A stretch of 64,000 nucleotides of DNA, from positions 496,001 to 560,000 of the forward strand of contig JACKLJ010000002.1 of assembly GCA_024235955.1 (NCBI GenBank), given 5' to 3'. Below the pieces are notes generated by a model that saw only the letters and a program-made list of their open reading frames with translations, had not been told where the DNA came from and did no database searches. The first letter of the stretch is position 1. The number at the start of each line of letters is the position of its first letter. Shown piece after piece: positions 8,281-16,850 of the stretch. A program made the translations under genes and the position numbers. This DNA comes from Burkholderiaceae bacterium. GTDB taxonomy: Bacteria > Pseudomonadota > Gammaproteobacteria > Burkholderiales > Burkholderiaceae_C.

Positions 8281-9036
8281 TCAACGCGCGGCCAGGAAAC
8301 AGATGGAAGCCACCGACTCGGTGGCTTCCAGCCAGTTCACGTTCAGGGTGGCGCCACCGGCGGTGGTGGTGGCGCCCATGGCCAGGCTGCGGCCATTGCT
8401 GGCGCGGCCATCCATCATCAGGCTGTAGGTGCCCCCCATGCCCGTGGCGAAGGTGACGGTGTAGCTGTTGCCGCTGCGGCTCACGGTGTAACCGCTGCCA
8501 GTCTGCGGCGCGCCGGCGCCGTTGAAGCAGCCGTGCCGCACCTCGGTAAGCCCCACGATGCCCGAGCCGGCCGGGCCCTGGGGCCCCGTCGGGCCCAGCG
8601 GCCCGACCGGGCCTTGGGCTCCCGTCGCACCCGTGGGGCCCTGGGCGCCTGTCGGCCCGATCGGGCCCTGGGGACCGGTTGCACCAGCAGGTCCGGCGGG
8701 GCCGGTCGCGCCCGCGGGCCCTTGCAGACCGGTCGGTCCCGTGGCGCCCTGCGGCCCAGTGGGACCGGTGGGCCCGGTCGGGCCGACCAGGGCCTGTGGA
8801 TCACACTGACCCAGCACGCCGCTGGCGTCGCGGCACACCACGCTGGAATAGGTGGGAGCACCCGCGAGTCCCGGCACCTGCACCTGCTGGCCAGGTGCCA
8901 CGATCAGGCCTGGCGTACCAGTGTCGGAATTGATCACCACGTTGCCGCCGGAAGGCGGTGTCAGCGTCACGTCTGCCGCAAGCGCCGGCCCGCACAGGGC
9001 CGAGAGCCCGAGCAGCCAGCCAGTTCGATGGGTCAT
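8281..9036 (-). CDS. Secreted protein with a collagen-like Gly-X-Y domain
   Basis: About 251 residues from ATG 9036 (GGAG six bases upstream); an ATG twelve bases earlier is possible. Signal peptide MTHRTGWLLGLSALCGPALAA, a beta-rich N-terminal segment, then an unbroken run of about two dozen G-X-Y triplets, mostly GPT, GPQ and GAT, from GPTGPTGPTGPQGAT to GPQGPAGSG, and a C-terminal domain of about 85 residues (VRHGCFNGAGAPQTGSGYTVSR) likely to act as a trimerisation head. The triplet run predicts a triple helix rich in Pro and Thr. Probably an exported fibrous protein; the flanking genes also encode exported proteins. Confidence 0.88.
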   Translation of the reverse strand: MTHRTGWLLGLSALCGPALAADVTLTPPSGGNVVINSDTGTPGLIVAPGQQVQVPGLAGAPTYSSVVCRDASGVLGQCDPQALVGPTGPTGPTGPQGATGPTGLQGPAGATGPAGPAGATGPQGPIGPTGAQGPTGATGAQGPVGPLGPTGPQGPAGSGIVGLTEVRHGCFNGAGAPQTGSGYTVSRSGNSYTVTFATGMGGTYSLMMDGRASNGRSLAMGATTTAGGATLNVNWLEATESVASICFLAAR

Positions 9037-9064
9037 GGGAAGCTCCATTCCGGAAATCCGTGGT

Positions 9065-9550
9065 TCAACGCGGTGAAGACGAGCGACGGCGGGAGCGCAG
9101 GCCCAGCCAGCCCAGCATGGCGGCCAGCCAGGCCAGCGCGGCTTCGCTCAGCGTGGGCACGCCCACAGCATCCATGCCGATGGGGCCCAGCGGCCCCGCG
9201 GCCGGACAAGTGGCGCTGTCCGCGCGCAGCACCTGGCCACCGCCTGTGCTGAGGCTGCCCTGGTTCACCCATTGCTGCGCCAGCTCCAGCCTGCCGCCGT
9301 CCAGTTGCAGGCTGCCGCCGGGTTCGATGAAGACGCTGCGCACGTCGGTCAGGCTGCCACCGGCACCGACGGTCAGCGTGCCAGCCACGTACAGGTCGGT
9401 GCAGCCCAGCGTGACGGTGCCTCCGCCCATGTCGGACACGGAGCCGGCCGCAATGACCCAGTCCGCGTGCGCGGCCGTGCCGAACGCGAACCCGGCCACG
9501 GCGAGCGCACTTCGCCTGATGGCTTTGGCCCGCCAATCCGATACGGCCAT
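9065..9550 (-). CDS. Surface protein with an IPTL-CTERM-like sorting signal
   Basis: 161 residues from ATG 9550, preceded by GAGGAG. Signal peptide ALAVAGFAFGTAAHA, then a repetitive beta-helical core (GGTVTLGCTDLYVAGTLTVGAGGSLTDV, EPGGSLQLDGGRLEL) of right-handed-helix type. The C-terminus reads VPTLSEAALAWLAAMLGWLGL followed by RSRRRSS: a PTL-S-E motif, one hydrophobic helix and a basic tail. That is the tripartite layout of the IPTL-CTERM sorting domain, with V for I. It is the first gene of the three-gene surface set and lies downstream of a plausible promoter at 9619-9645. Confidence 0.8.
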   Translation of the reverse strand: MAVSDWRAKAIRRSALAVAGFAFGTAAHADWVIAAGSVSDMGGGTVTLGCTDLYVAGTLTVGAGGSLTDVRSVFIEPGGSLQLDGGRLELAQQWVNQGSLSTGGGQVLRADSATCPAAGPLGPIGMDAVGVPTLSEAALAWLAAMLGWLGLRSRRRSSSPR

Positions 9551-9618
9551 GTGGACTCCTCTTGCATCTTCCTGCCACATGCCAGTCCAACAGCTGCCAT
9601 GTGCAAAGAGCGTCCGAA

Positions 9619-9645
9619 TCTATACACTTGGAAACAATTGGTCAA
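9619..9645 (-). promoter_or_regulatory. Possible promoter of the surface-protein operon
   Basis: On the minus strand TTGACC (9640-9645) and TATAGA (9619-9624) with a 15-base spacer, in the least GC-rich stretch of the gap between the GGDEF gene and the IPTL-CTERM gene. The spacer is short, so this is tentative. Confidence 0.4.
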
Positions 9646-9699
9646 CACCGACCGGCCATGCGCGGCCCACGCAGCGCCAGCAACGTGAAGCGCCGGGCC

Positions 9700-10794
9700 T
9701 CAGCCCACCAGGCTGACCCGGTCGCGCCCGGCGGTCTTGCTGGCGTAGAGCGCGCGGTCGGCTCGGGCGATGGCTTCGTCGAGCCCCTCGTGGGGCTGCG
9801 CCACCGTGACGCCGAAAGAAAGCGTCACCGGCAGCCTGACTTCACCCACGGCCACGGGGGAGTCGGCCACCAGCCGGCGCACACGTTCGGCCAGCGTGCG
9901 GCTGGCCTCGGCGTCGCTGCCGGCCAGCACCAGCAGGAATTCCTCGCCGCCCCAGCGCGCCAGCAGGTCGGCTTCGCGGCAGTTGGCGGCCAGCAGGCGC
10001 GCCACGTGCACCAGCACGGCGTCGCCCGCGTCGTGCCCGTGCGTGTCGTTGACGCGCTTGAAGTGGTCGATGTCGGCGATGACCACGCCGGTGGGCTCGC
10101 CGGAGCGCCGTGCCTGGGCGGCCACCAGTTCCGCCTGCAGCAGCAGGTGGCGGCGGTTGGCCAGGCCGGTGAGCGGGTCGGTGGCAGCCTGGTGGCGCAG
10201 GCGCTCCTCCGACCGGCTCACCAGCCCGTAGTAGTAGCGCGCCGTGTACGCCGCAAAGGCGAACACCACCATCACGTTGACCGCGTGCACCAGCTCCAGG
10301 CCCAGCGGCTGCATCGGATTGAGCGCCCCATGGCTGACGACCCAGTGGTGCAGGCCCAGGTACATGCCCATCAGGGCGCCCAGTTCGGCCGCCAGCATCC
10401 AGCCGCGCGCACCCACAGCGACGGCCGGGATGAACATCAGCAGGTAGTAGTGGAAACCGCTCTCCCAACCCACCATGAGCGTCCCCAGCGCCACGTGAGC
10501 CACGACCTCCGCCCAGATCAGCGCCAGTGCCAGTGCGTTCCGTCGGCGCTTCAACGCCAGATAGGCCAGCATGTACATGGTGATGGACACCAGGTTCAGC
10601 CAGCCCAGCAGCGGCTGGTCGAAGGCCAGAAACAGCACCAGCAGCAGCACGTCGACGTAGGCGGCCATCACCGTCACGCGGCGCGTCATGCCCCAGAAGG
10701 CCGCGCCCACCGAGCGCTGCCGGACGGCGGGCCGGACAACGGGCGGGTCGGTGGAGGAACGGTTCATGGGAGGGGCCTGTGCGTCCTGCGACAT
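9700..10794 (-). CDS. Membrane-bound diguanylate cyclase (GGDEF)
   Basis: About 364 residues from ATG 10794; ATG 10767 is an alternative and neither has a strong Shine-Dalgarno. The first half holds five or six membrane helices (YVDVLLLVLFLAF, LVSITMYMLAYLAL, YYLLMFIPAVAVGA, VMVVFAFAAYTARYY). The second half is a complete GGDEF domain: DPLTGLANRR, IADIDHFKRVNDTHGHDAGD and the active-site WGGEEF. READ, five residues before GGEEF, is an intact RxxD inhibitory site. It should make cyclic di-GMP with product inhibition. The sensing half is a MASE-like helix bundle; its signal is unknown. No EAL domain is fused. The surface-protein operon lies directly downstream on the same strand, with its own promoter. 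Confidence 0.9.
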   Translation of the reverse strand: MSQDAQAPPMNRSSTDPPVVRPAVRQRSVGAAFWGMTRRVTVMAAYVDVLLLVLFLAFDQPLLGWLNLVSITMYMLAYLALKRRRNALALALIWAEVVAHVALGTLMVGWESGFHYYLLMFIPAVAVGARGWMLAAELGALMGMYLGLHHWVVSHGALNPMQPLGLELVHAVNVMVVFAFAAYTARYYYGLVSRSEERLRHQAATDPLTGLANRRHLLLQAELVAAQARRSGEPTGVVIADIDHFKRVNDTHGHDAGDAVLVHVARLLAANCREADLLARWGGEEFLLVLAGSDAEASRTLAERVRRLVADSPVAVGEVRLPVTLSFGVTVAQPHEGLDEAIARADRALYASKTAGRDRVSLVG

Positions 10795-11029
10795 GCGATG
10801 ACCGGATTCTGGGATCGGCACGGGTGCCTTGACACATGTGTCTTGCTGAGAAATTAATACTTTTTCACAACTACCGGCATGTTGCGCAAGGCGGGGCACG
10901 GGGCAGCCGCCCGTCCGCCCCATCGCCGGATGAGCAGGCGTTGGGGCGGTACAACGGCGTCAATGCGAAAATAAGCGTTTACCCTAGCCAACCGACGGCG
11001 CGCCAGCCTTGGCGCGCTCCCCATCGCCC

Positions 11030-11803
11030 ATGGCCGCTTTCGACGAAGAAACCGTTCTGACGGTCCACCACTGGACGGACCGCCTGTTCTCCTTCACCAC
11101 CACGCGCAACGCCAGCCTGCGCTTCTCCAACGGCCATTTCACGATGATCGGCCTGCGGGTGGACGGCAAGCCGCTGCTGCGGGCCTATTCCATCGTCAGC
11201 CCCAACTACCAGGAAACGCTGGAGTTCCTGAGCATCAAGGTGCAGGACGGCCCGCTCACCAGCCGGCTGCAGCACATCCAGCCTGGCGACAAGGTGATCG
11301 TCGGCCACAAGCCCACGGGCACGCTGCTGATCGACTACCTGCTGCCGGGCAGGCGCCTGTACCTGTTCGGCACCGGCACCGGGCTGGCGCCGTTCATGAG
11401 CATCATCCGCGACCCGGAAACCTACGAGAAATTCGAGGAAGTGGTGCTGGTGCACGGCTGCCGCCTGGTGAGCGAGCTGGCCTACCACGACTACATCACC
11501 CAGGAGCTGCCGAAGGACGAGTTCCTGGGCGAGATGGTCAGCCAGCAGCTCAAGTACTACCCCACGGTGACGCGCGAGCCCTTCGAGCATCAGGGCCGCA
11601 TCCCCGACCTGATCGACAGCGGCAAGATGGCCGCCGACCTGGGCGTGCCCCAGCTCAACCCCGGGATCGACCGCGCCATGCTGTGCGGCAGCCCGCAGAT
11701 GCTGAAATCGATCCGCGAGGTGCTGGAAAAGCGCGGCTTCAACGAAGGCAACACCACCACGCCGGGCGACTACGTGGTCGAGCGCGCGTTCGTCGAGCAA
11801 TGA
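11030..11803 (+). CDS. fpr: Ferredoxin--NADP reductase
   Basis: 257 residues from ATG 11030 (MAAFDEETVL), the family's usual length; an in-frame TTG at 11009 would add seven residues. FAD-binding RAYSIVSP (about 51-58), a second FAD contact region GPLTSRLQHIQPGDKVIV, and the NADP-binding GTGTGLAPFMSII. The tail VVERAFVEQ matches the subclass of bacterial FPR with a longer C-terminus. It moves electrons between NADPH and ferredoxin or flavodoxin, often in oxidative-stress defence and Fe-S assembly. A dispersed repeat lies after its stop, facing coaD. Confidence 0.93.
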   Translation: MAAFDEETVLTVHHWTDRLFSFTTTRNASLRFSNGHFTMIGLRVDGKPLLRAYSIVSPNYQETLEFLSIKVQDGPLTSRLQHIQPGDKVIVGHKPTGTLLIDYLLPGRRLYLFGTGTGLAPFMSIIRDPETYEKFEEVVLVHGCRLVSELAYHDYITQELPKDEFLGEMVSQQLKYYPTVTREPFEHQGRIPDLIDSGKMAADLGVPQLNPGIDRAMLCGSPQMLKSIREVLEKRGFNEGNTTTPGDYVVERAFVEQ

Positions 11804-11830
11804 GGCGGTTGCCCACCGCCCATTGGCAAC

Positions 11831-11880
11831 AAAATCAGCCTTGAGCCCTTTGCTGGCGGGCGCAGCCAGCTATCGTTGAT
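11831..11880 (-). repeat. Dispersed repeat, copy 3
   Basis: AAAATCAGCCTTGAGCCC ... GGGCGCAGCCAGCTAT in the convergent gap between the ferredoxin reductase gene and coaD. One of the best preserved copies. Confidence 0.7.
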
Positions 11881-11908
11881 ATAGCGTTCTGGCGGGCTGA
11901 CCGCCGGC

Positions 11909-12409
11909 TCAGGGCTTGGTGCCCGCTTCCTTCTTGGTCATCAGCCGCTGCCAGACGTGCGGCGAGACGAACTTGGACACGTCGCCGCCCAGCAGCGCGA
12001 TCTCGCGCACGAAGGTGCTGCTGACGAACTGGTAGCGCCCGCTGGGGGTGAGGAACACGGTTTCCACGTCGGGCGCCAGGTTGCGGTTCATGCCGGCCAG
12101 CTGGAATTCGTAGTCGAAATCGGTCACGGCGCGCAGGCCGCGCACCATGGCCCGGCCGCCGCGCGAGGCCACGAACTGGCTCACCAGCCCGTCGAAGGGC
12201 TCGGCCGTCACGCCGCTCCACTGGCGGGTGGATTCCTGCACCATCGCCAGCCGTTCGTCGAAGGAAAACAGCGTCTTCTTGTGGTGCGCGATGGCCACCG
12301 CGATGACGACGTTGTCGAACAGCTGGAGCGCGCGGCGCACCACGTCTTCGTGGCCCAGCGTGATGGGGTCGAAGGTGCCGGGGTAGACGGCGATCACGTT
12401 GCGGCTCAT
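11909..12409 (-). CDS. coaD: Phosphopantetheine adenylyltransferase
   Basis: 166 residues, the normal length. The start at 12409 has AAGGAGA upstream. Nucleotidyltransferase motifs: YPGTFDPITLGHEDVVRRA (the T/HxGH site), AIAHHKKTLFSFDER, MVRGLRAVTDFDYEFQLAGMNR and VSSTFVREIALLGGDVSKFV. It joins ATP to 4'-phosphopantetheine to give dephospho-CoA, the penultimate step of CoA synthesis. rsmD lies just upstream on the same strand, a pairing common in bacteria. Confidence 0.96.
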   Translation of the reverse strand: MSRNVIAVYPGTFDPITLGHEDVVRRALQLFDNVVIAVAIAHHKKTLFSFDERLAMVQESTRQWSGVTAEPFDGLVSQFVASRGGRAMVRGLRAVTDFDYEFQLAGMNRNLAPDVETVFLTPSGRYQFVSSTFVREIALLGGDVSKFVSPHVWQRLMTKKEAGTKP

Positions 12410-12473
12410 GCGGCGGGTCTCCTCTTTGTGCGGTGGCCGGCGCCACGGCGGTCTGCGTGTCGGTGGCGGGCCA

Positions 12474-13106
12474 TTATGCCGAGGCGCCCGCCACTCTGGC
12501 GAGCAGCTGCGCATGCACCGCGCCGGCCTTCAGATGGCGGTGCGGCGCCAGGCCCAGCGCGGCCAGCCGGTCGCCCGGCCACGCGCGCGGCGCTTCCAGG
12601 TAGACAAAGCCGCCGGGCCGCACGGCGCGCGCGGCGGCGGCCAGCGCGACATCGGCCAGCGCGGCGGCGTCGAACGGCGGATCGAGCAGCACCAGATCCA
12701 GGCTGGCCGCCGGCAGGCCCGCCAGCGCGGCCACGCCGTCGCCCCGGCGCAGCTCCACCGCGTCGGCCCTCAGGCGCGCCTTGACCGCCGCCAGCGCCGC
12801 GGCCAGCGCCGGGTTCTGCTCCACCAGCAGCACGCGGGCGGCGCCGCGCGAGGCGGCTTCCAGCCCCAGCGCCCCGGTGCCGGCAAAGGCGTCGGCCACC
12901 TGCCAGCCGGTCAGGTCCTGGCCGAGCCAGTTGAACAGGGTTTCGCGCACGCGGTCGGGCGTGGGGCGCAGGCCGGGCGCGTCGGCCACCGGCAGGCGGG
13001 TGCGCCGCCACAGGCCGCCGATGATCCGCACTTCGTGCGGCGCGCCGGCGGTGCGGCGCCCGGATGCACCCGTGTTGCGCGGCGGGGAAGCTCGGCGGGA
13101 GGTCAT
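12474..13106 (-). CDS. rsmD: 16S rRNA (guanine966-N2)-methyltransferase RsmD
   Basis: About 210 residues from ATG 13106; ATG 13148 would add 14. The core shows EVRIIGGLWRRTRLPVAD, RPTPDRVRETLFNWL, the SAM-binding DAFAGTGALGLEAASRGA and the catalytic LLDPPFD. RsmD methylates G966 of 16S rRNA in the assembled 30S head. The 65 bases to coaD suggest co-transcription. The C-terminal segment RHLKAGAVHAQLLARVAGASA is shorter in conserved residues than in E. coli. The divergent hemerythrin-like gene starts 136 bases upstream. Confidence 0.92.
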   Translation of the reverse strand: MTSRRASPPRNTGASGRRTAGAPHEVRIIGGLWRRTRLPVADAPGLRPTPDRVRETLFNWLGQDLTGWQVADAFAGTGALGLEAASRGAARVLLVEQNPALAAALAAVKARLRADAVELRRGDGVAALAGLPAASLDLVLLDPPFDAAALADVALAAAARAVRPGGFVYLEAPRAWPGDRLAALGLAPHRHLKAGAVHAQLLARVAGASA

Positions 13107-13242
13107 GGCGGCGATTGTCGCTGCCCCGGCAGGACGCCGCGATTTCATGATGTGCGTCAAGGCCGCCAGGCCGGTGGCGCCCCTATGCTGGCAACCGTGC
13201 GCAAGCCCGTGCAAGGTTTGCCGTGAACCCGAGGAGGCTCCC

Positions 13243-13800
13243 ATGAACCCGACCACGCCCAGCAGCCAGACCACCGAAACCCTGCAGCAGCCGCTGAACG
13301 ACTTTTCCAACTGCCACGCGGGCATCATGCGCCACCTGGAAGGCTTCGGCCAGTTGCCGGCGCTGCTGGCACCGGTGCAGCAGGCCCGCGCCATCGCCAG
13401 CGACATGGTGCATTTCTTCCGCAACGCCGCCTTCGAGCACCACGCCGAGGAAGAGCGCGAGCTGTTCCCCGCCGTGCTGCGCAGCGCCCACCCGGGCATG
13501 GAGAAGGAGCGCGTGAGGCACATGGTGGACGCGCTCACGCGCGAGCACCGCGACATCGAGAAGCAGTGGGCGCTGCTGGAGCCGGGGCTGAAGAAACTGG
13601 CCAAGGGCCAGCCGGCGGAGATCGACGGCGCGGCCGTCGACAAGCTGATCGCCCAATACCAGGCCCACGCGCGCTATGAAGAGCAGGAGTTCCTGCCGCT
13701 GTCACACGAGATCCTGGCCCGCGACAGCAACCACATGGCGGCGCTGGGCCTGTCGCTGCACATCCGCCACCTCAAGCAGGGCATCGGCGGCCACGTCTGA
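13243..13800 (+). CDS. Hemerythrin-like HHE-domain protein
   Basis: 185 residues; GAGGAG precedes ATG 13243. The order of metal-ligand motifs is right for a hemerythrin fold: DFSNCHAGIMRHLEGF, FFRNAAFEHHAEEERELFPAVL, ALTREHRDIEKQW and ARYEEQEFLPLSHEIL. The helices would hold a di-iron site that binds oxygen, nitric oxide or iron. It has no signal peptide or membrane segment, so it should be cytosolic. It is a single gene; the next genes run on the opposite strand. Confidence 0.88.
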   Translation: MNPTTPSSQTTETLQQPLNDFSNCHAGIMRHLEGFGQLPALLAPVQQARAIASDMVHFFRNAAFEHHAEEERELFPAVLRSAHPGMEKERVRHMVDALTREHRDIEKQWALLEPGLKKLAKGQPAEIDGAAVDKLIAQYQAHARYEEQEFLPLSHEILARDSNHMAALGLSLHIRHLKQGIGGHV

Positions 13801-13858
13801 TAGCTATTTATTCAATAGCTGCCTGCGCCCGCCACGCCTGGGCCAGAGGCTGATTTCT
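13801..13858 (+). repeat. Dispersed repeat, copy 4
   Basis: ATAGCTGCCTGCGCCCGCCACGC, then GGGCCAGAGGCTGATTT, between two converging genes. It starts immediately after the hemerythrin stop (TGA at 13798-13800). Confidence 0.7.
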
Positions 13859-13875
13859 CTTGAAAAACGTGGTGC

Positions 13876-15231
13876 TCAGCCGCCCGCCGGCTGCGCGCCC
13901 ACCACCACGGTGACCATGCGCTGCGGGTCGAGCTTGCGGGCGAAGGCGGCCTTGATGTCGGCGGCGGTGATGCGCTGCATCCTGGCCGTCCAGGTGTCGA
14001 GGTAGTCCAGCGGCAGGTTGTTCCACGCGATGTTGGCCACGTTGCCGAGCAGCTTGGCGTTGGAATCGAGCAGCAGGGGAAAGCCGTTGACCAGGTTGTC
14101 CTGCGCGGCCTTGACCTCGGCGTCGGTCGGGCCGCCCGCCACGAAGTCGGCCAGCACCTGGCGCGCCACGGCCACCGCCTCGGCCGCCTGGTCGGGCCGG
14201 GTCTGCAGGCTGACGGTGAAGGCGCCGGCGTGCAGGCCGGGCGAGAAGTGGCTGTACACGCTGTACGAGAGCCCGCGCTTCTCTCGCACCTGGGTGGTGA
14301 GGCGCGACACGAAACCTCCGCCGCCCAGGATGTAGTTGCCCAGCGTCAGCGCCAGGTGGTCCGGATCGCTGCGCGGGTAGCCGGGCTGGCCGATCAGCAC
14401 GTGCGCCTGCGCCGACTGGAACGGGATGTCGATCTGGCGCGCGGCCGTCAGCGGCTGCACCTCGGGCACCGGCGGCAGCGGCGCGCAGCCGGCCTGCGCC
14501 GGCAGGCCGGCGAGCAACTCGCGCACCAGCGCGTCGGCCTCGGGCCGCGTCACGGCGCCCACCAGGCTCACCTTGGCGCGGCAGGGCTGCACGTGGCCGG
14601 CGTAGAAGCGCTGCATGTCCTGCACGGAGATGGCGGCCAGCGTCTCGGGCGTGGTCTCGAAACCGTAGGGGTGGTTGCCGTAGACCGCGTGCTCGTAGGC
14701 GATGCCGGCCACGGTGCCCGGCCGCGTGCGCGCCTCGCGGATGGAGGCCGCCAGGCGCTGGCGCTCGCGCTGCCACACCTCGGCCGGGAAGCTCGGCGCG
14801 GCGATCTGGCGCGCGGCCAGCGCCACCGCCTGCTTCAGCAGCGCCGGGTCGGTGAGCGTGCGCAGTCGGAAGCTCATGCGGTCGGTGCCGGCGTCGGCGC
14901 CAAAGCTGGCGCCCAGGTCGGCCCAGGCCTCGCCGAGCCGGTTTTCGTCCAGCGCGGGGGCCGTGCCCTGCGCGGCCACGCCCTTGCCGGCCATCATCGC
15001 CGTCACGCCGGCCAGGCCCGCCTGCGCCGCCGGATCGCGCCGGTCACCGGCGTCGAAGTCGAGCTGCACGTCGAGCATCGGGATGCCGGGGCTCGGCACC
15101 AGGTAGACCTGCGCGCCGCCCGGCTGCGTCCAGTGCTGGATCGGCGTGGCGGCCTGCGCCAGGCCAGCGGTTTGAGGCAAGAAACCCAGCCCGGCCCAAG
15201 CCAGGCAGGCGCAAGCAGCTATCTTTTTCAT
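13876..15231 (-). CDS. M16-family peptidase-like protein, non-catalytic subunit
   Basis: 451 residues from ATG 15231, one base after the stop of the upstream M16 gene, so the pair is coupled. The signal peptide MKKIAACACLAWAGLGFLP is encoded by a copy of the dispersed repeat. The M16 fold is evident (IPMLDVQLDFDAGDRRDPAAQAGLAG, REKRGLSYSVYSHFSPG, LDYLDTWTARMQRITAADI), but the HxxEH zinc motif is absent: the expected position reads AGVTAMMAGKG. Such partners pair with a catalytic M16 subunit. Predicted to be periplasmic. Confidence 0.9.
   Translation of the reverse strand: MKKIAACACLAWAGLGFLPQTAGLAQAATPIQHWTQPGGAQVYLVPSPGIPMLDVQLDFDAGDRRDPAAQAGLAGVTAMMAGKGVAAQGTAPALDENRLGEAWADLGASFGADAGTDRMSFRLRTLTDPALLKQAVALAARQIAAPSFPAEVWQRERQRLAASIREARTRPGTVAGIAYEHAVYGNHPYGFETTPETLAAISVQDMQRFYAGHVQPCRAKVSLVGAVTRPEADALVRELLAGLPAQAGCAPLPPVPEVQPLTAARQIDIPFQSAQAHVLIGQPGYPRSDPDHLALTLGNYILGGGGFVSRLTTQVREKRGLSYSVYSHFSPGLHAGAFTVSLQTRPDQAAEAVAVARQVLADFVAGGPTDAEVKAAQDNLVNGFPLLLDSNAKLLGNVANIAWNNLPLDYLDTWTARMQRITAADIKAAFARKLDPQRMVTVVVGAQPAGG
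15184..15231 (-). repeat. Dispersed repeat, copy 5, encoding a signal peptide
   Basis: Read on the minus strand, the first about 17 codons of the M16-like gene (AAGATAGCTGCTTGCGCC, then CTGGCTTGGGCCGGGCTGG) follow the repeat consensus. The segment therefore carries the start codon and the hydrophobic export signal. Confidence 0.6.
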
Positions 15232-15232
15232 A

Positions 15233-16711
15233 TCAATGCATGTCCTCGAGGCGAGCCCCGGCGGGTGGCTTGCGCGGGCGCCAGTTGGGGTCGCGCGGCT
15301 GCGGCAGCAGCGTGGCCACGGTGAGCTGGTCGTCACCGAAGTACTTCTTGGCCACCGCCTGCACCTGGGCGGCAGTGACGGTTTTCAGGCGCTCGATCAG
15401 CCGGTCGTCGGCGTCCAGCGGCAGGCCCTGCACCCAGTTGCTGCCCAGGCTCTGCGCCTGCGCCATGACCGAATCGCGCTCGTACACCTGGCTGGCCACC
15501 CACTGGGTCTTCACGCGGGCCAGCTCGGCGGCACTCACGCCTTCGTCGGCGATCTTCTTCACCTGCGCGCGCAGCGCGGCTTCCACCTGGGCGGCGGTCT
15601 TGCCCTGCGCCGGCACGCCGCTGAGCATGAACAGCTGCGGCCCGCGGCCGACCAGCCCGTTGCCGGCACCGGCGGCGTCGGCCACGCGGTCGGGGCCCTG
15701 GGTGAGCGCGCGGTCCAGGCGCGCGCCCTGGTAGCCGTCGAGCACGGCGGAGAGCACGGTGAGCGCCAGCGCGTCGTCGTTGTCAGGGGATGGCTCCACG
15801 CCCGTCAGGCGCGGCACCTTGAAGGCCAGGTAGACGGCGGCCTGCTCGGCCGGTGCCTTGACCTGCACGCGCCGCTCGCCGGGCTGCGGCGGCTCGGGCC
15901 GCGGCTTGCGCTCGGGCACGGCGCGCGCCGGGATGCCGCCGTAGGTTTTCTCGGCCCAGGCCAGCACCTGCTTCGGCTCCACGTCGCCGGCCACCACCAG
16001 CGCTGCGTTGGCGGGCACGTACCAGCGCTGCCAGAAGTGGCGCACGTCATCGGCCTGCAGCGAATCGAGATCGCCCATCCAGCCCACCACCGGCCGGTGG
16101 TAGGGCGAGGCGACGAAGGCCGCGGCGTAGAGCTGCTCGCGCAGCAGCGCACGCGGGTTGTCGTCGGTGCGCATGCGGCGCTCTTCCTTGACCACCTCGA
16201 GCTCCTTGGCGAACTCGTCGTCGCTCCACTGGTTGTGGGCGAAGCGGTCGGATTCCAGCGCCATCACGTCGGGCAGGTGGCCGGCCGGCACCTGCTGGTA
16301 GTAGCCGGTGTGGTCGTAACTGGTGAAGGCGTTCTCGCGCCCGCCGAGCAGCGCCACCTGGCGCGAGAACTCGCCCGGCTTCAACTTCGCCGTGCCCTTG
16401 AACATCATGTGTTCCAGCACGTGGGCCACGCCGCTGGTGCCGTCCACCTCGTCGTAGGCGCCGGCGCGCACCCACAGCATCTGCACCGCCGTGGGCGCCC
16501 GGTGGTCGGGCTTGACGATCACCGTCAGCCCGTTGGCGAGCTTGAACTGCTGGGGCTCGGTGCTGGCGGGCGCCACGGCCCGGGCGGTGGTGCCGCCCTG
16601 CGCCTGCGGCGCGTTGCCGGCGCAGCCGCCGAGCAGGCCCAGCAGCGCGGCGGCCAAGCCCAGCGCCGCCAGGCGCCCAGAGGAAGGTGAAAGGGAGGTC
16701 GGGATCGGCAT
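15233..16711 (-). CDS. Zinc-dependent M16 peptidase, lipoprotein
   Basis: 492 residues from ATG 16711 (MPIPTSLSPSSG). The signal peptide ends in a lipobox LLGGC, so a lipid anchor is expected. The inverted zinc motif HVLEH (within SGVAHVLEHMMFKGT) and the downstream glutamate region ELEVVKEERRMRTDDNP are intact, as are the M16 C-domain elements (LALTVLSAVLDGYQGARLDRAL). It should cleave peptides in the periplasm together with the coupled non-catalytic partner downstream. The gene order catalytic then inactive is the common two-gene pqqL-like arrangement. Confidence 0.93.
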   Translation of the reverse strand: MPIPTSLSPSSGRLAALGLAAALLGLLGGCAGNAPQAQGGTTARAVAPASTEPQQFKLANGLTVIVKPDHRAPTAVQMLWVRAGAYDEVDGTSGVAHVLEHMMFKGTAKLKPGEFSRQVALLGGRENAFTSYDHTGYYQQVPAGHLPDVMALESDRFAHNQWSDDEFAKELEVVKEERRMRTDDNPRALLREQLYAAAFVASPYHRPVVGWMGDLDSLQADDVRHFWQRWYVPANAALVVAGDVEPKQVLAWAEKTYGGIPARAVPERKPRPEPPQPGERRVQVKAPAEQAAVYLAFKVPRLTGVEPSPDNDDALALTVLSAVLDGYQGARLDRALTQGPDRVADAAGAGNGLVGRGPQLFMLSGVPAQGKTAAQVEAALRAQVKKIADEGVSAAELARVKTQWVASQVYERDSVMAQAQSLGSNWVQGLPLDADDRLIERLKTVTAAQVQAVAKKYFGDDQLTVATLLPQPRDPNWRPRKPPAGARLEDMH

Positions 16712-16850
16712 GGAGCAAGGGATCGGGAAAACGGGCGGAAGGTTCCGCCTGCCTGTCGGCCAGCAGCGCCTGGAAAGCGCGCCCACGGCCAGGAGACAGC
16801 TATTGTGACCGGCCCGGACCGCCATGCCACCCTGGCTGGATTTCATGGGT

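Noticed and set aside
8520..8810. Apparent tandem repeat that could be taken for a CRISPR or minisatellite
   Set aside because: It is the coding sequence of Gly-X-Y triplets with period nine; there are no constant repeats with unique spacers.
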